Part shown: positions 1 to 6,156 of the stretch, in pieces
Numbering within the stretch: the stretch's first letter is position 1
Layout of the letters: the number at the start of each line of letters is the position of its first letter
Assembly (NCBI GenBank): GCA_021805625.1
Contig: JAJZEU010000099.1
Location: 1-6,544 of the forward strand
Direction: 5' to 3'
DNA length: 6,544 nucleotides
DNA from: Microcaldota archaeon
GTDB taxonomy: Archaea > Micrarchaeota > Micrarchaeia > Micrarchaeales > CABMGC01
Position numbers and translations under genes: made by a program
Notes under the pieces: model-generated
Database searches by the model: none
Told to the model about the DNA's origin: nothing
What the model saw: the letters and a program-made list of their open reading frames with translations, nothing else

Positions 1-1
1 G

Positions 2-1252
2 AATCCTTTCAAGATAGCACAAGAGCAGCTCGACAAGGCTGCAGAGATAATGGGACTCGATCCCGTTGCCCACACGCTGCTAAGGGAACCGATGCGAACC
101 CTCACAGTAAGCATACCGGCCAAGATGAGAGACGATTCGACAAGGGTCTTCACCGGCTTCAGGGTGCAGTACAATGATGCAAGGGGCCCTGGCAAAGGTG
201 GCATAAGGTACCATCCAGAGGAGAATCTTGATACTGTGAAGGCGCTTTCGGCATGGATGACATGGAAAACATCACTTGCAAACATACCTTACGGCGGAGC
301 GAAGGGAGGCATAATCTGCAACCCAAAAGAGATGAATGAGAAGGAGCTGGAGAACCTCTCGAGAGGTTACATAAGGGCTCTGGGAAGGTATATAGGCCCT
401 GAAAAGGATGTGCCAGCACCAGACGTATACACGACCCCACAGATGATGGCGTGGATGATGGACGAGTACAGCAAGATTGTAGGGCACAACGCCTTTGGAG
501 TGATAACGGGCAAACCCATAGAGACGTGGGGGAGCGAAGGTAGATTCGACTCCACAGCCATGGGAGGGATGTATGTGCTCAGGGAAGCAGCAAAGGTAAA
601 GGGCATAGACCTGAAGAATGCAAAGATAGCTGTGCAGGGGGCCGGCAACGCAGGAATGTTCGCATTCGGCCTCGCGAAGACGCTCTTCGGATCCAAGATA
701 GTCGCAATAAGCGATTCACACGGAGGGGTGTATTCCGATGATGGCCTCGACTACCAGAAGCTTAACGACACGAAAGAGAAAACTGGCAGCGTGCAAAACT
801 ATGAGAATGCAGACAAGATAACGAACGAGCAGCTTCTCGAATCAGATGTTGACATATTGATACCTGCTGCTATAGAAAACCAGATAACCGGAGCCAACGC
901 AGACAAGATAAAGGCGAAGATTGTACTTGAGCTTGCGAATGGCCCCGTAACCCCAGATGCCGACGACATACTCTTTGAGAAGGGAGTTTTCGACATGCCA
1001 GACTTCCTGGTAAACTCGGGAGGGGTGATAGTTTCTTACTTCGAGTGGGTGCAGAATATGGGCGGCTACTATTGGAGCGCTGACGAAGTATACAGCAAAC
1101 TCGATGCCATAATCACAAAATCGTTCAAGAGCGTTGTCGACACTCAGAGCGCCTATGCAGGAAAGGGCAAGAAGATAGACGCAAGAATGGCTGCATACAT
1201 CGTAGCCGTTGACAGAGTGGCAAAGGCGATGAAGGCTAGAGGATGGTACTAG
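2..1252 (+). CDS. gdhA: Glu/Leu/Phe/Val-type glutamate dehydrogenase, 5'-partial
   Basis: Catalyses reversible NAD(P)-dependent oxidative deamination of glutamate to 2-oxoglutarate and ammonia in the cytoplasm; the family is usually hexameric. The frame is open from base 2, and the 16 codons before the first Met (base 50), beginning [16 protein letters not shown], match the usual N-terminus of the family, so the true start lies just upstream of the window and Met50 is internal. Numbering from that Met: K49 (GPGKGG), K73 (TWKTS), K85 (GGAKGG, catalytic Lys) and D125 (VPAPD, catalytic Asp) have the same relative spacing as K89, K113, K125 and D165 of the Clostridium symbiosum enzyme. The Rossmann loop GAGNAG is at 197-202 and VNSGG at 321-325. 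The protein ends in the typical ARGWY. About 416 residues are visible, close to the usual 420. Cofactor preference (NAD or NADP) cannot be decided by eye. The next gene starts 10 bases downstream. Confidence 0.97.
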   Translation, partial: NPFKIAQEQLDKAAEIMGLDPVAHTLLREPMRTLTVSIPAKMRDDSTRVFTGFRVQYNDARGPGKGGIRYHPEENLDTVKALSAWMTWKTSLANIPYGGAKGGIICNPKEMNEKELENLSRGYIRALGRYIGPEKDVPAPDVYTTPQMMAWMMDEYSKIVGHNAFGVITGKPIETWGSEGRFDSTAMGGMYVLREAAKVKGIDLKNAKIAVQGAGNAGMFAFGLAKTLFGSKIVAISDSHGGVYSDDGLDYQKLNDTKEKTGSVQNYENADKITNEQLLESDVDILIPAAIENQITGANADKIKAKIVLELANGPVTPDADDILFEKGVFDMPDFLVNSGGVIVSYFEWVQNMGGYYWSADEVYSKLDAIITKSFKSVVDTQSAYAGKGKKIDARMAAYIVAVDRVAKAMKARGWY

Positions 1253-1262
1253 AGTTGAATGC

Positions 1263-2096
1263 ATGCAGAAGAAGGTAACATATGCATTGATTGCGGTAAT
1301 ACTGATAGGTATCTTTGCTGCGCTGGTTCTTCTGCAGGGTGGCAGCAGCACAACCGGCGAAACGCTTGCGAAATATGACAATGTGCCGCTTAGCCAGAGT
1401 GCGCTTGCAGAGCTATACCCGCAAAGCAGCACGTTTAGCAGTATTGGAATAGGCGCTGGTAGCAACTACCCGCATGTGGTTAATGCAACGCCTGTGCTGT
1501 ACAACGGCAAGCCAGCGGTCATTTACATAGGCGCAGATTACTGCCCGTTCTGCGCAGCAGAAAGGTGGGTACTTGTAATCGCCCTTTCAAGGTTTGGCAA
1601 CTTCAGTGAACTTCACTACATGACATCAAGCGCTTCTGATGTCTACCCAAACACACCGACCTTCACCTTCTACAATTCCTCATACTACAGCCCGTACATA
1701 AGCTTCGTAGAGGTAGAAGAGACAACGAACAAGCTCAATGCTGCTGGCACGGGTTATCCGATACTGCAGGTGCCGGCACCACTGGAGAATGCGACATTCT
1801 ATGCTTTTGACCAGAATGCGAGCTGGCTTCCGCAGAATGAGCGCGGAGGCATACCGTTCATAGACTTTGCCAATTATTCTGTTGTAGACGGAGCAAACTA
1901 CAATCCCACAATCATAGACGGAATGAACTGGAGCACGATACTGGCAAACCTCGACAACACGAACAGCAGCACCACGCAGGCCATAATAGGTTCTGCCAAC
2001 CTGCTCACTGCACAGATATGCAACATCGACAACAACCAACCGGCAAGCGTCTGCGACCAGCAGTACATACAGAACCTGAAGAAAGTTGCTCAGTGA
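1263..2096 (+). CDS. DUF929 family membrane-anchored thioredoxin-like protein
   Basis: 277 residues. A Lys-rich N-terminus (QKK) and one hydrophobic helix at about 7-24 suggest a signal anchor with the rest of the chain outside the cell. The core holds C94-P-F-C97 inside [12 protein letters not shown], the hallmark of archaeal DUF929 proteins, followed by the LSRFGNFS and [13 protein letters not shown] blocks of this family. GGIPF (P198) looks like the cis-proline loop of a thioredoxin fold. A second cysteine pair, C253 and C264, lies near the C-terminus. Eight N-X-S/T sequons (N74, 113, 138, 176, 185, 204, 222, 234) fit an exposed, possibly glycosylated protein. The biochemical role of DUF929 is, to my knowledge, not established; I infer a thiol oxidase or disulfide isomerase partner for the adjacent VKOR. 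The ATG gives a clean anchor and no in-frame start lies just upstream. No clear Shine-Dalgarno site is visible, so translation may be coupled to gdhA, which ends 10 bases before. Confidence 0.9.
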   Translation: MQKKVTYALIAVILIGIFAALVLLQGGSSTTGETLAKYDNVPLSQSALAELYPQSSTFSSIGIGAGSNYPHVVNATPVLYNGKPAVIYIGADYCPFCAAERWVLVIALSRFGNFSELHYMTSSASDVYPNTPTFTFYNSSYYSPYISFVEVEETTNKLNAAGTGYPILQVPAPLENATFYAFDQNASWLPQNERGGIPFIDFANYSVVDGANYNPTIIDGMNWSTILANLDNTNSSTTQAIIGSANLLTAQICNIDNNQPASVCDQQYIQNLKKVAQ

Positions 2097-2097
2097 T
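2093..2097 (+). promoter_or_regulatory. Shine-Dalgarno-like site for the VKOR gene
   Basis: GTGAT at 2093-2097 is complementary to the usual 3' end of archaeal 16S rRNA (reads as part of GGAGGTGAT) and lies 6 bases before the ATG at 2104. It overlaps the TGA stop of the DUF929 gene. It favours the ATG at 2104 over the in-frame TTG at 2086 and suggests that the two genes are translated together. The match is short. Confidence 0.45.
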
Positions 2098-2103
2098 GCT
2101 ACC

Positions 2104-2511
2104 ATGGTTGCAATCACAAAAACCAAGGGAGCAATGCTTGCCCTTGCAGTAGCCGGACTGCTGGTAGCTCTGTATCTTACAATATACCACTATGCAGGAG
2201 TACCGCTTTACTGCCCAAACAGCGGCGCGGTAGACTGTCAGCTCGTTCTGAGCAGCGCATATTCCATGCTGCTAGGCGTACCGATTGCAGTATATGGGCT
2301 GGTTTTCTTTGCAGCAGACATCGCCATTGTTCTGCACTTCGATAGGGAGCAGATGCTGCTGTGGAACACGTTAGGGCTTGGGTTTGTGTTCTACCTCGCC
2401 TATGCGGAATATATGCTCGGCAAGATATGCCTTTACTGCACATCCATACACGTGCTCGTCGTACTGCTCTTCCTCGCTTCTGCCTATCTCTTCACAAAAC
2501 ACAAGAAGTAG
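2104..2511 (+). CDS. VKOR family (vitamin K epoxide reductase-like) disulfide-generating membrane protein
   Basis: 135 residues from the ATG at 2104. Hydrophobic segments at about 10-29, 55-77, 85-104 and 113-131 give the four-helix bundle of the family. All four redox cysteines are present: loop pair C37-x7-C45 (YCPNSGAVDC) and C109-L-Y-C112 next to the quinone site. S51, six residues after C45, corresponds to the conserved Ser57 of human VKOR. Family members transfer electrons from a thioredoxin-like partner to a quinone, making disulfides as DsbB does. Lysines at K6/K8 and the KHKK C-terminus predict both ends in the cytoplasm, so the cysteine loops face outward like the DUF929 ectodomain. 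The TTG at 2086 would add six residues and overlap the previous gene; I prefer the ATG for its Shine-Dalgarno-like site. It has no fused thioredoxin domain; the upstream DUF929 gene probably supplies that function. Confidence 0.93.
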   Translation: MVAITKTKGAMLALAVAGLLVALYLTIYHYAGVPLYCPNSGAVDCQLVLSSAYSMLLGVPIAVYGLVFFAADIAIVLHFDREQMLLWNTLGLGFVFYLAYAEYMLGKICLYCTSIHVLVVLLFLASAYLFTKHKK

Positions 2512-2522
2512 CTATGCAAATT

Positions 2523-4259
2523 CTATCGAAAGATTCTCTTCAGCGCATCTGCATCAAGGGTATTTACAACGTCGCCTTTTGTCAGCCAGCCTCTTCTTGC
2601 TGTTCCTATACCGTACTTGATAAAGTCTAGGTGCTCGGTCTTGTGCGAATCGGTATCGATTGCAAACTTGATGCCGTAGCTTCTGGCTTTTATGATGTTT
2701 TCGTCATTGAGGTCGAGCCTGTTTGGGAATGCATTTACTTCCATTATCACACCTTTGTCTTTTGCCGCATGGAAGACCTTGTCCGTGTCGAAGTCAATGG
2801 GTTCGCGCTCATTAATCAACCTGCCCGTAGGATGTGCAAGTATATTTATCCCTTCGTCAAAAGCGCCAAGTATGCGCTTTGTCATTTCATCCCTGCTCAT
2901 ATTCCTGTTCATGTGCACTGCGCCTATCCTATAATCCATCCTGTCCAATGTGCTTTTGTTTACATCAAGGGTACCGTCCTTGAGTATGTCCACTTCGCCG
3001 CTCTTCAGGACTTCTATGATTCCCTCATACTTTTCTGCTACCTTATCTATCTCATCGAAATACTTTGCGAAACGCTTGTCATCCATGCCGTGGGCGATGT
3101 ACTCGCTCTTTGAATGGTCTGACAATCCTATATAGGAATAGCCTTTGCGGACTGCTGCTTCAATCATCTCCTCTATTGTGTTCTGCCCGTCGCTGTTGTC
3201 CGTATGGGTGTGAAGATCTCCCCTTATCTCTTTCTGCTCTATGAGCTTCGGAAGCCTGTGTTCGGCTGCCAGCGCTACCTCGCCCCTAGCTTCGCGCATC
3301 TCCGGCTCTATGTACTGCAGTCCTAGTTTCCCATATATTTCTTCTTCTGTTTTGCTCGCTACCACCTTACCTTTCTTGTCGAACAGCCCGTACTCGTTCA
3401 GCTTGAGGCCTTTCCTTACTGCGATCTGCCTGATGGCTATGCCATGCTCCTTGCTACCTGTGAAGTACTGCAACGCAGCTCCGAAGCTGCTCGGTTCTAC
3501 GACTCGCACGTCACAACTCAGGCCCATCCTTAGCTGAATGGTGGTCTTTGTGGGACCGCTGACCACGACGTGCTCCGCCTCTTTCAAACTGGCCACAAGA
3601 TCCATGATTTTTTGAGGAGTAGCTGATGTAACGAGTATGTCAAGGTCTCCGACTGTTTCCCTCATCCTTCTCGTTGAGCCGGCAATCACAACCCTGTCCG
3701 CAAAACCCGAATCTGAAATGGTTTTTATTATGGATTCCGCTTCTGGGAGGGCCGTGCCTAGGGGCATCCTCCCTCTGGCAGATTCGAGAAGCTGCAGGCC
3801 TTTTGCAATTTCGCTTTCGCTCTTTTCCCCAAAACCTTCAAGGGCGCGTATCTTGTGCTGCGCGACTGCCTTCTTGAGGTCTTCTATATTCTTGACATGT
3901 AGGCTGCTGTAGAGCTTTAGTACCTTCCTTGCCCCAAGCCCCTGTATTTTTGTAAGGCTGTTGAAATCGATCGGATACTTCTTCTTAAGCGCCTCGTACT
4001 TTGACATGTGGCCCTTTTCTACGTATTCCCTTATCCTTTCTGCGAGGCCCTTTCCTATGCCTGGTATCTTCATCAGCCCTTCTGTGCCTTCTTTTTCGAG
4101 TATGTCCCCCACGTCCTCCTGCAGCACGCTCAAGTTCATAGCGGCTTTTCTGTACGCCCTTATCTCGAAGGAATGGTCGCCGCCCTCGATCTCCAGCATG
4201 TCTGCTATTTCCTCGAAGAGTTCGGCGATCTTTTGGTTGTACACGCTATACTTTTCCAC
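2523..4259 (-). CDS. polX: Family X DNA polymerase with C-terminal PHP nuclease domain (PolX)
   Basis: 578 residues, the normal length for bacterial/archaeal PolX, a gap-filling polymerase of base excision repair; homologues also show Mn-dependent 3'-5' exonuclease activity from the PHP domain. Order: N-terminal helical 8-kDa-like domain (1-100) with helix-hairpin-helix IPGIGKG (65-71); second hairpin IQGLGARK (105-112) and a third-like LEGFGEKS (140-147); palm with GSTRR (194-198), metal ligands D205 and D207 (GDLDILV) and D250 (SCDVRVV); thumb YFTGSKEHG (265-273); PHP domain from about 345 with H350/H352 (DLHTHT), D381/H382, E422, H449, H476 and D537/H539 (DTDSH), a full-looking metal set. 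Start is GTG 4259; a second GTG at 4244 (codon 6) still leaves the conserved [14 protein letters not shown] helix and is a real alternative. It converges on VKOR with an 11-base gap and diverges from ftsZ. Oddity: Gly273 stands at the position of Pol beta Asn279. Confidence 0.96.
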   Translation of the reverse strand: MEKYSVYNQKIAELFEEIADMLEIEGGDHSFEIRAYRKAAMNLSVLQEDVGDILEKEGTEGLMKIPGIGKGLAERIREYVEKGHMSKYEALKKKYPIDFNSLTKIQGLGARKVLKLYSSLHVKNIEDLKKAVAQHKIRALEGFGEKSESEIAKGLQLLESARGRMPLGTALPEAESIIKTISDSGFADRVVIAGSTRRMRETVGDLDILVTSATPQKIMDLVASLKEAEHVVVSGPTKTTIQLRMGLSCDVRVVEPSSFGAALQYFTGSKEHGIAIRQIAVRKGLKLNEYGLFDKKGKVVASKTEEEIYGKLGLQYIEPEMREARGEVALAAEHRLPKLIEQKEIRGDLHTHTDNSDGQNTIEEMIEAAVRKGYSYIGLSDHSKSEYIAHGMDDKRFAKYFDEIDKVAEKYEGIIEVLKSGEVDILKDGTLDVNKSTLDRMDYRIGAVHMNRNMSRDEMTKRILGAFDEGINILAHPTGRLINEREPIDFDTDKVFHAAKDKGVIMEVNAFPNRLDLNDENIIKARSYGIKFAIDTDSHKTEHLDFIKYGIGTARRGWLTKGDVVNTLDADALKRIFR

Positions 4260-4262
4260 ATA

Positions 4263-4275
4263 ATCAAATAAATAT
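4263..4275 (-). promoter_or_regulatory. Candidate TATA box for polX
   Basis: Read on the minus strand this is an A/T-only tract, ATATTTATTTGAT, centred near 4270. An archaeal start about 25 bases downstream would fall near 4245, inside the annotated GTG start at 4259 but almost exactly at the second GTG at 4244. No Shine-Dalgarno site precedes either GTG. If this is the true TATA box, the transcript would be leaderless and begin at 4244. Inferred from composition and distance only. Confidence 0.35.
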
Positions 4276-4299
4276 CTGTGTAATCGCGTCTCTGGAAGA

Positions 4300-4315
4300 T
4301 CCGCATTAGAGCGGA
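4300..4315. repeat. Short inverted repeat between divergent promoters
   Basis: TCCGC at 4300-4304 and GCGGA at 4311-4315 form a perfect 5-base inverted repeat around a 6-base spacer. It lies between the candidate TATA boxes of polX and ftsZ. It could be a regulator binding site or chance; the arms are short and do not extend. Confidence 0.25.
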
Positions 4316-4326
4316 CTGCTTGCCTC

Positions 4327-4345
4327 CGAAAGAAAGTTATAATAT
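4327..4345 (+). promoter_or_regulatory. Candidate BRE/TATA promoter of ftsZ
   Basis: A purine-rich BRE-like run, CGAAAGAAAG (4327-4336), is followed by a TATA-like TTATAATAT (4337-4345). Transcription would start about 25 bases downstream, near 4366, giving a leader of roughly 9 bases before the ATG at 4375. The leader contains only a weak GTGGT (4367-4371) as a possible ribosome contact. Confidence 0.55.
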
Positions 4346-4374
4346 TTTATTCGTAGACGTATTCTTGTGGTATT

Positions 4375-5409
4375 ATGGACGATCTTCTAGCCTCTGCCCA
4401 GCAGAGTGTCAGCGAAAGCGAATTATTCAAACCGAGGATTGCGGTGGTCGGAGTCGGCGGCGGCGGGAACAACACAGTCAACAGGCTCAGCATGATGGAT
4501 ATAAGGGGGGCCAGGCTCTTCGCTTTCAACACAGATGCAAAGCACCTCAACACTCTCAACTCAAACATAAACAGGCTTGTGCTAGGAGAACAGATAACCC
4601 ATGGCCTTGGTGCTGGCGGTTTTCCTGAAATAGGGGAGAGGGCAGCAACGCTCTCGCGGGACAAGATAGACACGCTGCTCAAGGACATCAACCTCCTCTT
4701 CCTCACTGCAGGCATGGGAGGAGGCACAGGAACTGGGGCTACCCCTATAGTTGCAGACATAGCCAAGAAGAATGGTGCCATAACCATAGGCATAGTCACC
4801 TTGCCGTTTTCCTTGGAAAAAGTTAGGTTAGAGGTTGCACGGGCAGGTGTAGAAAAGCTCAAAGGGAATGTTGATACGCTCATTGTAATAGACAACCAGA
4901 AGCTAGTTTCACTGTATCCAAACCTTCAGATTGAGAAGGCGTTCGCCCTTGCCGATGAGATAACTGCTAGGGCAGTCAGAGGCATAACCGAGACAATAAC
5001 GCAGCCCAGTCTGATAACCCTGGACTTTGCCGATGTGCGGACGATAATGGCGAGTGGAGGCCTTGCAATGATAAGTGTTGGAACATGCCAAGGTACCGAC
5101 AGGATAAATGCAGTGGTAAAGGACACGCTCAGTAACAAACTTCTCGACGTCAATTACGAAGATGCAACTGGTGCGCTTCTACACATTACTGGAGGGCCCG
5201 ATCTAACCCTTGGAGATGCAAATGAGATAGCTACAAAGCTGACAGAAAACGTCTCCCCGAATGCAAATGTCACATGGGGCGCAAGGCTTGACGAGAACTA
5301 CACGGGCAAGGTCGAAGTCATAGCTATATTTGTTGGTGTAAAAAGCCCATCCATATTGGGTTCAGAGCACAGGCAGGAAAGCAAAGGCTTCGGGCTTGAT
5401 GAATTATAA
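4375..5409 (+). CDS. ftsZ: Cell division GTPase FtsZ (FtsZ2-like)
   Basis: 344 residues. Tubulin-like GTPase that polymerises into the division ring at mid-cell. Motifs: N-terminal nucleotide loop VGVGGGGNNTVNRL (25-38; the usual third-position Ala of GGAGNN is Gly here), NTDAKHL (52-58), GLGAGG (77-82), the tubulin signature GGGTGTG (115-121) and the synergy loop LDFADVRTIM (216-225) with catalytic D217 and D220. The Asn that normally opens this loop (NxDxxD) is Thr215. The C-terminal domain holds LLHITGGPDLTL (268-279) and WGARLDENYTGKV (301-313), blocks that resemble euryarchaeal FtsZ2 more than FtsZ1 from memory. A short tail ends in GFGLDEL, a possible partner-binding peptide. The 20-residue N-terminal extension is acidic/Ser-rich. 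The gene is transcribed away from polX and seems to be alone on its transcript, since the next gene has its own promoter-like sequence. Subgroup is inferred; FtsZ identity is certain. Confidence 0.97.
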   Translation: MDDLLASAQQSVSESELFKPRIAVVGVGGGGNNTVNRLSMMDIRGARLFAFNTDAKHLNTLNSNINRLVLGEQITHGLGAGGFPEIGERAATLSRDKIDTLLKDINLLFLTAGMGGGTGTGATPIVADIAKKNGAITIGIVTLPFSLEKVRLEVARAGVEKLKGNVDTLIVIDNQKLVSLYPNLQIEKAFALADEITARAVRGITETITQPSLITLDFADVRTIMASGGLAMISVGTCQGTDRINAVVKDTLSNKLLDVNYEDATGALLHITGGPDLTLGDANEIATKLTENVSPNANVTWGARLDENYTGKVEVIAIFVGVKSPSILGSEHRQESKGFGLDEL

Positions 5410-5437
5410 GAGTACATCGATGCCGCACGATAGCAAT

Positions 5438-5449
5438 GAGCCCAGGCTC
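5438..5449. repeat. Near-palindrome GAGCC-CA-GGCTC downstream of ftsZ
   Basis: GAGCC (5438-5442) and GGCTC (5445-5449) are perfect inverted arms separated by CA. As RNA it could form a 4-bp stem with a CCAG loop. It begins 28 bases after the ftsZ stop and lies immediately before the promoter-like region of the next gene, so it could be part of a terminator for ftsZ or an operator for the disulfide oxidoreductase gene. No T-tract follows directly, so an intrinsic terminator is not supported. Confidence 0.3.
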
Positions 5450-5450
5450 T

Positions 5451-5481
5451 GAAAAGCATTAAATAGGAGTTTGTTTATAAA
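5451..5481 (+). promoter_or_regulatory. Candidate promoter(s) of the disulfide oxidoreductase gene
   Basis: Two TATA-like boxes lie before the ATG at 5506. ATTAAATA (5458-5465), preceded by a purine-rich GAAAAG (5451-5456), would start transcription near 5488 and leave a leader of about 18 bases containing the Shine-Dalgarno site. TTTATAAA (5474-5481) is the stronger-looking box but would start RNA near 5503 and exclude that site. The first box therefore fits better with the visible ribosome binding site; both may be used. Confidence 0.5.
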
Positions 5482-5496
5482 CTATAATTATTTATT

Positions 5497-5502
5497 GGTG
5501 GT
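5497..5502 (+). promoter_or_regulatory. Shine-Dalgarno site of the disulfide oxidoreductase gene
   Basis: GGTGGT ends 3 bases before the ATG at 5506; the core GGTG (5497-5500) is 5 bases away. It matches the GGTG core expected to pair with archaeal 16S rRNA and is the clearest ribosome binding site in the window. It fixes the start at 5506. Confidence 0.65.
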
Positions 5503-5505
5503 AGC

Positions 5506-6156
5506 ATGCAGTTTCTAAGCGAGAAGGACAAGAGCTATGTAAAGGAGATGTTCGGAAAGGACTTATCAGGAGAAGTCAATCTGATACTCTTCACTGATGG
5601 CGCAGAGAAGTGCCAGTACTGCAACGATACAAAGGAGCTTCTGGATGAGCTTTCAGGATTGAGCAGCAAGATAAAGCTGACGGTTTATGACATAAATACC
5701 AACGCAAAGGAGGCGAAGTTCCTCGGAGTCGATAAGACTCCCGCACTTGTTGTGGGAGGTAAGAAGATATACAACGCTTACTACTATGGCATACCAGCAG
5801 GACATGAGTTTGCAGCGTTGCTTGAAGACATAGTCGATGCCTCAAATGGAAAGACCCGCCTTGCGGATTCCACGAAGAGTGCCCTTAAGGAGCTCAAGAA
5901 ACAGATTGACATAAAGGTTTTTGTCACACCCACATGCCCGTGGTGCCCAAGAGCAGTAAGGATCGCACACCAGTTTGCAATGGAGAACAGCAACATAAGG
6001 AGCAGCATGATAGAATCCATGGAGTTTAACGAACTTGCAAGCAAGTACGCCGTTATGGCTGTGCCAAAGATCGTTATAAACGATGGCGTATCATTCGAGG
6101 GCGCGCTTCCTGAGGAGCAGTTCTTGCAATATGTTCAGGAAGCAGCAAAAGCATAG
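5506..6156 (+). CDS. Protein disulfide oxidoreductase (PDO), two-domain glutaredoxin/thioredoxin-like
   Basis: 216 residues, near the about 226 of Pyrococcus PDO. Two consecutive thioredoxin-like folds, each with a redox CxxC and a cis-proline loop: domain 1 with C36-Q-Y-C39 (LFTDGAEKCQYC) and T78-P79; domain 2 from about 133 with C144-P-W-C147 (VFVTPTCPWC) and V186-P187. The pattern CQYC in the N-domain and CPxC in the C-domain is that of archaeal PDO, which oxidises, reduces or isomerises disulfides in cytoplasmic proteins and can accept electrons from a thioredoxin reductase-like flavoprotein (none in this window). There is no signal peptide or membrane helix, so it should be cytoplasmic, unlike the DUF929-VKOR pair about 3 kb upstream. 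It has its own promoter-like sequence and Shine-Dalgarno site and ends flush against the stop codon of the opposite-strand Rad50 gene. No cysteines occur outside the two motifs. Confidence 0.93.
   Translation: MQFLSEKDKSYVKEMFGKDLSGEVNLILFTDGAEKCQYCNDTKELLDELSGLSSKIKLTVYDINTNAKEAKFLGVDKTPALVVGGKKIYNAYYYGIPAGHEFAALLEDIVDASNGKTRLADSTKSALKELKKQIDIKVFVTPTCPWCPRAVRIAHQFAMENSNIRSSMIESMEFNELASKYAVMAVPKIVINDGVSFEGALPEEQFLQYVQEAAKA

Noticed and set aside
1236..1266. CTAG repeats and the ATGCAT/GCATGC palindromes at the gdhA-DUF929 junction as a regulatory element
   Set aside because: Very short motifs lying mostly inside coding sequence and the start codon; expected by chance.
842..1465. Long open frame on the minus strand spanning gdhA and the DUF929 gene
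   Set aside because: It overlaps two clearly recognised genes, has no family motif, is rich in Cys/Ser/Val in a way typical of antisense frames, and has no start signal.
2086..2103. TTG at 2086 as the start of the VKOR gene
   Set aside because: It would add six residues (LSDAT after the start) with no hydrophobic or charged feature, overlap the DUF929 stop, and ignore the GTGAT site correctly spaced for the ATG at 2104.
2631..3113. Plus-strand open frame of 160 codons opposite polX
   Set aside because: It is the antisense of the conserved PHP domain and contains no recognisable motif or ribosome binding site.
4347..4895. Minus-strand open frame of 182 codons opposite the first half of ftsZ
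   Set aside because: Low-complexity Ser/Pro/Val composition comes from the reverse reading of Gly/Ala/Thr-rich FtsZ motifs; it also covers the ftsZ promoter.
5420..5452. Ten-codon open frame after ftsZ
   Set aside because: Too short, without a Shine-Dalgarno site or a known leader-peptide character; it simply spans the GAGCC/GGCTC repeat.
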